A DNA stretch of 64,000 nucleotides from Mucilaginibacter sp. cycad4 (GTDB taxonomy: Bacteria > Bacteroidota > Bacteroidia > Sphingobacteriales > Sphingobacteriaceae), in contig NZ_CP139559.1 of assembly GCF_034263275.1 (NCBI RefSeq), positions 3,596,001 through 3,660,000 of the forward strand, given 5' to 3'. A model generated the notes under the pieces. The model was not told the DNA's origin. It worked only from the letters and a program-made list of their open reading frames with translations, and did no database searches. Shown in pieces: positions 58,433 to 64,000 of the stretch. Position numbers and translations under genes: made by a program. How positions within the stretch are numbered: position 1 is the first letter of the stretch; each line of letters begins with the position of its first letter.

Positions 58433-61390
58433 TTAATTAAGGGGTATTGAAATTTTATTGATTAAACGGCCTGCGGCCTCTTCGGCTACAATGCGGGTTT
58501 TATTGATACTGCTACCGTCTTCATCATAAACCACCAGTTGATTTATGCCTGACTTGAGCCAGCATTCAGGGATATAAAGACTTTTAATATCCAGCTTTTC
58601 CGGGTATCGCCCCAGGTTATGCCCATTAACCCAAACAGAACCGTGACCTAATCCTACCGGATCAAAACGCCAGATGAATGTACTACCTGGTAATTGAGGT
58701 ACGCTGAAAGTGGTGCGATAAAAGGCCGGCACACTGTTCGTTTGTTTAGCTACATCCAGCTTTGCCCAGCCTTGAACCGCTTGAGCATCGCCTGGACCGC
58801 CCTTCAATTGCCAGCCGGTCACGGCTGTAGCATCTCCGATGGCATTAATTTTTACAGGTTGATCGATACCACCCTCGTTCGAGTAATTTTCGATAAAAAC
58901 AGAAAGATCGATCGGGCGCCTTAAAGCTTCCGCATCCGTAATATTCACCTCGAAAGGCTGGTTCCAGCCATCATGATGGGCTACCTGTTTACCGTTAATA
59001 AATACGGTTGCATTTTCGTCAACACTTTTAAACAAAATGGTTATTTTAGATGTACCTGCTTGTTGCTGCGGAATGGTTGTATGGAACCAGGCATAGCCCT
59101 CTTTCAGGTTAAAAACATCAGCACCTATTTTATATTTTTTATATGCCGAGGCATCAAACGCAGGCGGCCCTTGTTTTACATCTTCCTTTTTTGCGGCTTT
59201 CGTAACATACCAGTTTTCAAGCTCGGTAATAAACGGCCCTCCCTTTTTGATCAGCGCATTGCCGAAAAGCCCTTTGCTATCCACTTCATCTATTGGGCCA
59301 AGGTAGGCGGCCAGCTTATCACGGCCATCATGCGCAGCAAAGACGGCAAGTGTATGCTTCCCTTGTTTAAGATCGAGGGATAACTCATTGTCGTTTAGTT
59401 TCCATTTTGCAGCCGGCTTGCCGTCGATAAACGCTTGGCCCCTACCGCCGCCTTTTACTTGCAGGGTATATTTTCCGTTTGATGGTATATCTAATGTAGT
59501 CCGGTACCACGCATCGGCAGTAATATCGCCATCCGCGCCCATAGGCTGCGGGGCTTTTGATTTGAGCCATGTACTTGTGTTTACGTTCGATGCCGCGCCA
59601 ACTGCCGCGTTTTTATATTGCCAATTAGATAAATTGATGGTTTGCTGCTGACTGCCCTTTTTGGCATCGATATTAAAATCAATCTCTTTGTTATCAGTAT
59701 ATAAAATTGCTTTTTGAGCTGCATTTGAGGATAAAGGCGTTTCTGCAGTGATTTTAAATTGACCATTTTTAACCGAGGCATCACCAACATAGTTCAGCCC
59801 GGTAGTGATATAGTTTTTGCCTTCAGTTTCGATGATCCATGTTTTGTCGGTTAAAGTCCGGTTCATGGCCAAAACCCTGATGGTCTGCGAGCCGGAGGTA
59901 AAGGTAAATTCCACAGGTGCATCCGCGGCAACAGGCATTTTCTCATCAATCAACACATCATTATTACCAACTTTTACGGTAGTTGGTTTTGACAAAGCTT
60001 TATCTTTTGTATTGAACCGAAGCAACAGCGGATCGCCGGGTTCAGCGTCAACAATTATCGTAGTAGTGTTAGCTTGTTTAACTATTCCGAATACACGTGT
60101 AAACGCCCAATCAAGCATAACATCATCATTGAGTTTATAATTATGCACTAAAGGGTAGATCTCCTTAGATTGAACGTTGATGGTTTTACCCGCAAGCAGA
60201 TCTTCAGCACCCTTGATATTTAATGATGCGCTTACTTTAAAAGCACCCGGATTATCTAAAAATATCAGATCACCGGCCGGGCTTGTGCGTGCAGATATTT
60301 TCAGGGCAGTATCCGCAACTATATCCTTGTAAGCTGTCGATACGCTTCCGCTGTTCTCCAATACCTCCTGAAAGCTACGCGAAAACCAGGCAGCACGTTT
60401 AAAAGTGTAATAGATGGGCCTTAAATCGCCGGCCTGGCCTATGGCTGTACCATAATCATATGAAGCAGCATCTTCATCATTATTGGTATAACCAAAGTTT
60501 GAGCCACCATGCGCCATGTAATAGTTATAGCCATTGCCGCCATGGGCAATGATTTTCCAGGTACGTCTGTCGTAAAGACCGGCATCACCTGGCTTAGCGC
60601 CATATTGCGAATACCAAACGGCCCAAAACTCGGTAGAGAACCATGGGTTTGGCCGTTTATCGTCATCAAGTTTATCATCGCCAGCAGGGTCACTGGCATG
60701 GTGTAAACCGCTGAAAAAATAGGGCACTTGCATACCCATTTGCAATGCTTTTGATTGCAGATGTTTAAAATAGCCATCGGGCATAATAGTGCCCCAGCCG
60801 CTGGGATGCTCGTTTTCAAGCTGAACCAGTATTACGGCGCCACCTTTATTGATTTGCCTTTGGAATACTACCGGCAAAAGATGATCAAAAAAGTGGTCGA
60901 CATATTTCTCAAAAGGTTTGTTGTCTTCGCGTACGTGCAAGCCCTTTTTAAATTTAAGCCATATTGGGTAGCCCCCGTTATCCCATTCGGCACAGTAATA
61001 CGGGCCAACGCGCACAATGGCGTACATACCTAAATCTTTAACTATGTCGAGGAATTTTCCAAGGTCATGGTCGCCGGTGAAATTAAATTTACCTTCGTGC
61101 TCTTCATGAAAGTTCCAGATAGTGTAGATCTCAATGCAATTAAAACCAGCTCTTTTGATCTTCAATAATCTATCATACCAAAGCTCGTGTGGGATACGGG
61201 CATATTCCAGCCCGGCTGATACAATGAATGTGCGTTTACCATTCACCATAAAACCTTTGCTGTCAAAATCTATGTAGGGTTTGGCAACTGCCGAGGCCGG
61301 GAAAATATGGTCGTTAGCGCTTTGACTGTGTACTTTAGTAAAGGCGCTTAACAGTAAGATAACTGTTAGTATATAGTGATGGAGCTTCAT
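58433..61390 (-). CDS. GH35 beta-galactosidase
   Basis: 985 residues. Signal peptide about 1-23. The GH35 barrel (about 45-370) has the family block NCIEIYTIWNFHE, the acid/base Glu in VILVQLENEHPSG and the nucleophile Glu in PWFSTEFWAVWYSQYG. Beta-sandwich domains follow, including two jelly-roll modules (KYTLQVKGGGRGQAFIDGK; TTFSVPQLPGSTFIWR) usual for large bacterial GH35. It removes terminal beta-galactose. The ENEYG consensus is ENEHP here, a small deviation. Confidence 0.92.
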   Translation of the reverse strand: MKLHHYILTVILLLSAFTKVHSQSANDHIFPASAVAKPYIDFDSKGFMVNGKRTFIVSAGLEYARIPHELWYDRLLKIKRAGFNCIEIYTIWNFHEEHEGKFNFTGDHDLGKFLDIVKDLGMYAIVRVGPYYCAEWDNGGYPIWLKFKKGLHVREDNKPFEKYVDHFFDHLLPVVFQRQINKGGAVILVQLENEHPSGWGTIMPDGYFKHLQSKALQMGMQVPYFFSGLHHASDPAGDDKLDDDKRPNPWFSTEFWAVWYSQYGAKPGDAGLYDRRTWKIIAHGGNGYNYYMAHGGSNFGYTNNDEDAASYDYGTAIGQAGDLRPIYYTFKRAAWFSRSFQEVLENSGSVSTAYKDIVADTALKISARTSPAGDLIFLDNPGAFKVSASLNIKGAEDLLAGKTINVQSKEIYPLVHNYKLNDDVMLDWAFTRVFGIVKQANTTTIIVDAEPGDPLLLRFNTKDKALSKPTTVKVGNNDVLIDEKMPVAADAPVEFTFTSGSQTIRVLAMNRTLTDKTWIIETEGKNYITTGLNYVGDASVKNGQFKITAETPLSSNAAQKAILYTDNKEIDFNIDAKKGSQQQTINLSNWQYKNAAVGAASNVNTSTWLKSKAPQPMGADGDITADAWYRTTLDIPSNGKYTLQVKGGGRGQAFIDGKPAAKWKLNDNELSLDLKQGKHTLAVFAAHDGRDKLAAYLGPIDEVDSKGLFGNALIKKGGPFITELENWYVTKAAKKEDVKQGPPAFDASAYKKYKIGADVFNLKEGYAWFHTTIPQQQAGTSKITILFKSVDENATVFINGKQVAHHDGWNQPFEVNITDAEALRRPIDLSVFIENYSNEGGIDQPVKINAIGDATAVTGWQLKGGPGDAQAVQGWAKLDVAKQTNSVPAFYRTTFSVPQLPGSTFIWRFDPVGLGHGSVWVNGHNLGRYPEKLDIKSLYIPECWLKSGINQLVVYDEDGSSINKTRIVAEEAAGRLINKISIPLN

Positions 61391-61425
61391 TTGTATATTG
61401 TAATCCCGTCTTATTAATATTTAGG

Positions 61426-61507
61426 CGTCATTGCGAGGAACGAAGCAATCCCCTATTTGCAGAGCCACCCTGTATAGTTTGGGATTGCTTCGTTCCTCGC
61501 AATGACG
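61426..61507. repeat. REP-like inverted repeat, CGTCATTGCGAGG family
   Basis: Perfect 25-bp arms (61426-61450 and 61483-61507) with a 32-bp loop, beginning CGTCATTGCGAGGAACGAAG. Same family as 2540-2634. It lies between the GH35 and GH89 genes inside the PUL operon, where its hairpin could affect mRNA stability or read-through. Confidence 0.9.
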
Positions 61508-61552
61508 TTTTTTAGTTATACTACTTTTATCAAACCATTTTCAACCAACTTT

Positions 61553-63757
61553 TTATTTCGTTTGCGAAATCACCGCATTATACTTCACATACAATTGCTT
61601 TGATTTTTCAACGGCATCGCCTTTAGCAACATCAGTGTAAGCATTGTCATGCTTATTTACCCATTGCCACTCCCAATCTTTCACTTGCTTGTCAAAGGCA
61701 TCGGCATTAAAATCGGTTTGGGTTGATAACGCTTTATCCAGCTGATTAAAGAACATTGCCCATCGTGGTTTATAATAACCTTTTATTAAACCAGCCCATT
61801 GGCGGTTGGAGTATTCTCTTAAGCCGCTTTCCTTATCGCCCCAAAGGGTAACCAGGTCGCGGGCGTTAAATTCGTACAGGTTTTTCTCTTTGTCGGTGAT
61901 ACCATTAGCCCTTGCTTCGTTGATCCATTTCCCTAACAGGAAATCTTTTCGGGTGCTTAACAAAGCATCCATATCGTCCATCAGCTCCAAAAACTGGCCG
62001 CTGTATAGTTTAAATTGCTGTTGATCTTTATTTTGATAAGCCTGCGCCATTTTCTGTTGCAGCGGACTTGCATAGTTGGCCAGTACCTGCCGGGTTACAT
62101 CAACCAGATCGTACCGGAAACCGTCGCTTTGTTTCAGGCTATCGGCAGCGTTTATGAGCAAGCCCCATGCTTTAACTAATTGCATAGGATCATAATCCAA
62201 CTTGGTTAATACCCTATCGATGTATTTCTTCATTGTCGGCCTTGCCACGATGATCGATTCAGGGCCCCCTTCTGTTAAGCCGCCTGAATAAACGGAATTT
62301 AACAGGATGTGCCATGCCTCACCGGCCTGGGTGTTTACCTGCCCGTAACGGCGTTGAGCATAGTTTGTAACCCATTTATCGGCATCTATCGGGGTATCGC
62401 GCCAAACGTTTTCGAGCATCAGGGCAAACAGCGCCGGGTTTTGTTCAATACCTTCGGGCGTAACACCAATGCCACGCATATTTTTTGATTCGGGGTCATG
62501 CTGGGCAATGGCCGGATCAGCGGCTACATGGCGCATGCGACCAAACAGGCTGATATTGCCGCCAAAGTTTTGCAGCATGCTCCAGATCCATGGTTTACCA
62601 TAGTAAGCTTCAGTACGGTTCCAAACCGGGTGGGCATCGCTGTACAGGTCAAGCACGATCATTTGTTCATTAGGCACCGCGTTAAGCAAGGCCTTGATCT
62701 GCTGCGGTTGCCAGAATTTGTTATTATAGTGAAACATCCAGCCCTGCATTACCCAAATAGCTTTCGGATCGGCAGCGGCCATGGAGTTGAATACCTTTTT
62801 ACTCATGCCATCAAGGTAGGTTGAATCATTGGTTGGCGGCACGTTTTCGTTAAAAGTATCGGCAGAGTACAGGTGGTCCGTACCAAATTCTTTGGTCTGC
62901 GCTTCAATATATTTTTTGCCGATGCTTTCAAACATCGGGTCGTCGGGGTCAAGGATATAAACATCGGGAAACCCGGCATCCCAGTTGGTTTTTTTTACCT
63001 TGGCACCGGGGAATTTATCTTTAAATGATGGCGGCACGTGGCCGGTGAATGACGATAATACGGGCGTCATCCCGAAAGAGCGTTCACGCTCCAAAATCTT
63101 TTTTTGCAATGCCTTGTGCGAGTCCATCCAGTGCTGTGGCAGCGGACCACCCCATGCATCAATGTTACCCATCCAAAACCAGGAAAAATAAGCCGGACCG
63201 CTAAAAAACTCGTCCAGTTGTTTATCGGTAAAGCCCATGTCTTTATAAACTGATTGCCAAACAGCTTCCTCGCCGGTTATAGCCAGCGGCAGGTTAATAC
63301 CGTTTAGGGCCATCCAGTCAATTTCTTTTTGCCAGCGGTCCCAATCCCACCAGGCCATGGTATAGTTAAAAGTACAGTAGTTTAAATAGTAGCGGTACTG
63401 GTAAGGCGTTGTTTTATGGATGGTCCCTTTAACAGCAGGCAGGGTTGCTGGCAAATTAAGGTTGGTGCCATTCCAGCCGATATCGCAAAAACAATAAGTT
63501 TTCAGATAGTAGTTTAATGCCGATGCTATTGACAGGCCGTTATTACCCCTGAGCACTATTTTACCATTGCGGCTTTCCAGCTCAAATACATCTTTGCCGT
63601 TTTGTTGCGGGATAACCTCAACAGTAAACAAATTACTTTTACCGGGAATTACCCTTTCAATAAAATCATAAGAGGCTTTTTGATCAACCTGGGCACCGGC
63701 TTTAAGGCCGAATGAAATAATAGCAGCTAAAACAAGTAAACACTTTCTCATCAACAA
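61553..63757 (-). CDS. GH89 alpha-N-acetylglucosaminidase (NAGLU-like)
   Basis: 734 residues, close to the 743 of human NAGLU. Signal peptide about 1-24. N-terminal small domain, then the barrel with the family blocks FSWFWMGNIDAWGGPLPQ and SADTFNENVPP (acid/base Glu). GVTPEGIEQNP carries the second catalytic Glu, followed by a helical C-terminal domain. It removes terminal alpha-GlcNAc, as in mucin caps or heparan sulfate ends. It lies between the susD end and GH35 in the same direction. The second ATG (63751) could be the true start. Confidence 0.93.
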   Translation of the reverse strand: MLMRKCLLVLAAIISFGLKAGAQVDQKASYDFIERVIPGKSNLFTVEVIPQQNGKDVFELESRNGKIVLRGNNGLSIASALNYYLKTYCFCDIGWNGTNLNLPATLPAVKGTIHKTTPYQYRYYLNYCTFNYTMAWWDWDRWQKEIDWMALNGINLPLAITGEEAVWQSVYKDMGFTDKQLDEFFSGPAYFSWFWMGNIDAWGGPLPQHWMDSHKALQKKILERERSFGMTPVLSSFTGHVPPSFKDKFPGAKVKKTNWDAGFPDVYILDPDDPMFESIGKKYIEAQTKEFGTDHLYSADTFNENVPPTNDSTYLDGMSKKVFNSMAAADPKAIWVMQGWMFHYNNKFWQPQQIKALLNAVPNEQMIVLDLYSDAHPVWNRTEAYYGKPWIWSMLQNFGGNISLFGRMRHVAADPAIAQHDPESKNMRGIGVTPEGIEQNPALFALMLENVWRDTPIDADKWVTNYAQRRYGQVNTQAGEAWHILLNSVYSGGLTEGGPESIIVARPTMKKYIDRVLTKLDYDPMQLVKAWGLLINAADSLKQSDGFRYDLVDVTRQVLANYASPLQQKMAQAYQNKDQQQFKLYSGQFLELMDDMDALLSTRKDFLLGKWINEARANGITDKEKNLYEFNARDLVTLWGDKESGLREYSNRQWAGLIKGYYKPRWAMFFNQLDKALSTQTDFNADAFDKQVKDWEWQWVNKHDNAYTDVAKGDAVEKSKQLYVKYNAVISQTK

Positions 63758-63778
63758 ATAATTAAACGCTGGAAATAA

Positions 63779-63813
63779 ATACCGGCAACAGGGGTTCTCC
63801 CTGTCGCCGGTAT
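63779..63813 (-). terminator. Hairpin between susD and GH89
   Basis: ATACCGGC-A-ACAGG pairs with CCTGT-C-GCCGGTAT (63779-63792 and 63800-63813) around a 7-nt loop. It lies 14 bp after the susD stop. With no long T-run it may be a partial terminator that lowers hydrolase expression relative to susCD. Confidence 0.7.
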
Positions 63814-63827
63814 GAGGATATTATTAT

Positions 63828-64000
63828 TTAAAATTAGGGTTCTGTACCAACACGCCTTTACTCTTATCAATCTCAACCTGAGGGATAGGGAAGTAATAGT
63901 TTTTAGGACGCACAAAGGTTACCGTTTTGTTTTGATCAAGCGGAGCTTTTGAAACGGCAAGGTTATAAATAGCCGCAATATCAACGATGTTCTTTTTATC
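63828..64000 (-). CDS. SusD/RagB outer membrane lipoprotein, C-terminal end
   Basis: 57 codons are visible, ending TAA at 63828-63830. The last part, NYYFPIPQVEIDKSKGVLVQNPNFK, is the invariant SusD C-terminus (key piece FPIPQ-x-EID and QNPNF). SusD proteins bind glycans at the cell surface and close the SusC transporter. It marks the hydrolase cluster as a polysaccharide-utilisation locus; susC should lie just outside the window. Confidence 0.93.

Overview
This is a chromosomal window from a member of the Bacteroidota, most likely a Sphingobacteriaceae species close to Mucilaginibacter or Pedobacter. The evidence is a SusD/RagB outer-membrane lipoprotein beside a run of glycoside hydrolases, a protein with a gliding-motility (type IX secretion, type B) C-terminal domain, a DUF2723 glycosyltransferase-like membrane protein, promoters of the TAnnTTTG type, and general lack of Shine-Dalgarno sites. 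The genus is an inference from overall gene style; no rRNA is present.

Layout. 1-9.6 kb: a MarR-MFS efflux operon with a palindromic operator, a GH25 lysozyme, a cluster of dispersed inverted repeats, a divergent DoxX/HxlR pair, an mscS-ppa operon divergent from a large DUF2723 membrane protein, and a metallophosphoesterase. 9.8-18.1 kb: a RiPP-type locus with two full-length LanB dehydratases, a LytS-like kinase and LytTR regulator between them, and a small gene (12987-13154) encoding a 55-residue Ser/Thr-rich, cysteine-free putative precursor peptide. There is no LanC cyclase, exporter or protease nearby. 18.5-38.9 kb: mostly single housekeeping, envelope and hypothetical genes, including three members of a small two-helix membrane protein family, two diverged membrane-anchored coiled-coil paralogues, a TetR-VOC-YciI operon, a TPR protein and a lone S24-type repressor. 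38.9-43.5 kb: a 1517-residue secreted NHL/Ig-like protein with seven near-identical 270-bp repeats. 43.7-50.3 kb: an RRM RNA-binding protein, a lipoprotein, an Omp85-like barrel, a RES-Xre toxin-antitoxin pair, a phage terminase remnant ending at a tRNA-Leu gene, two tRNA-Leu genes and two identical tRNA-Lys genes. 50.5-64 kb: a polysaccharide-utilisation locus with a LacI regulator, two GH92 mannosidases, an HGSNAT-like acetyltransferase, a GH35 beta-galactosidase, a GH89 alpha-N-acetylglucosaminidase and the end of a susD gene.

How the genes fit together. The PUL genes read in one direction (right to left) from susD through the hydrolases, as expected for glycan capture at the outer membrane followed by stepwise trimming; the enzyme set suggests a GlcNAc-, galactose- and mannose-containing glycan. 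The LanB locus is the best candidate for an undescribed system: two dehydratases and a core peptide with ten Ser/Thr and no Cys imply a dehydrated product without lanthionine rings, or a partner encoded elsewhere. The repeats at 1.5, 2.5-2.9, 57.2 and 61.4 kb are probably dispersed intergenic repeat families.
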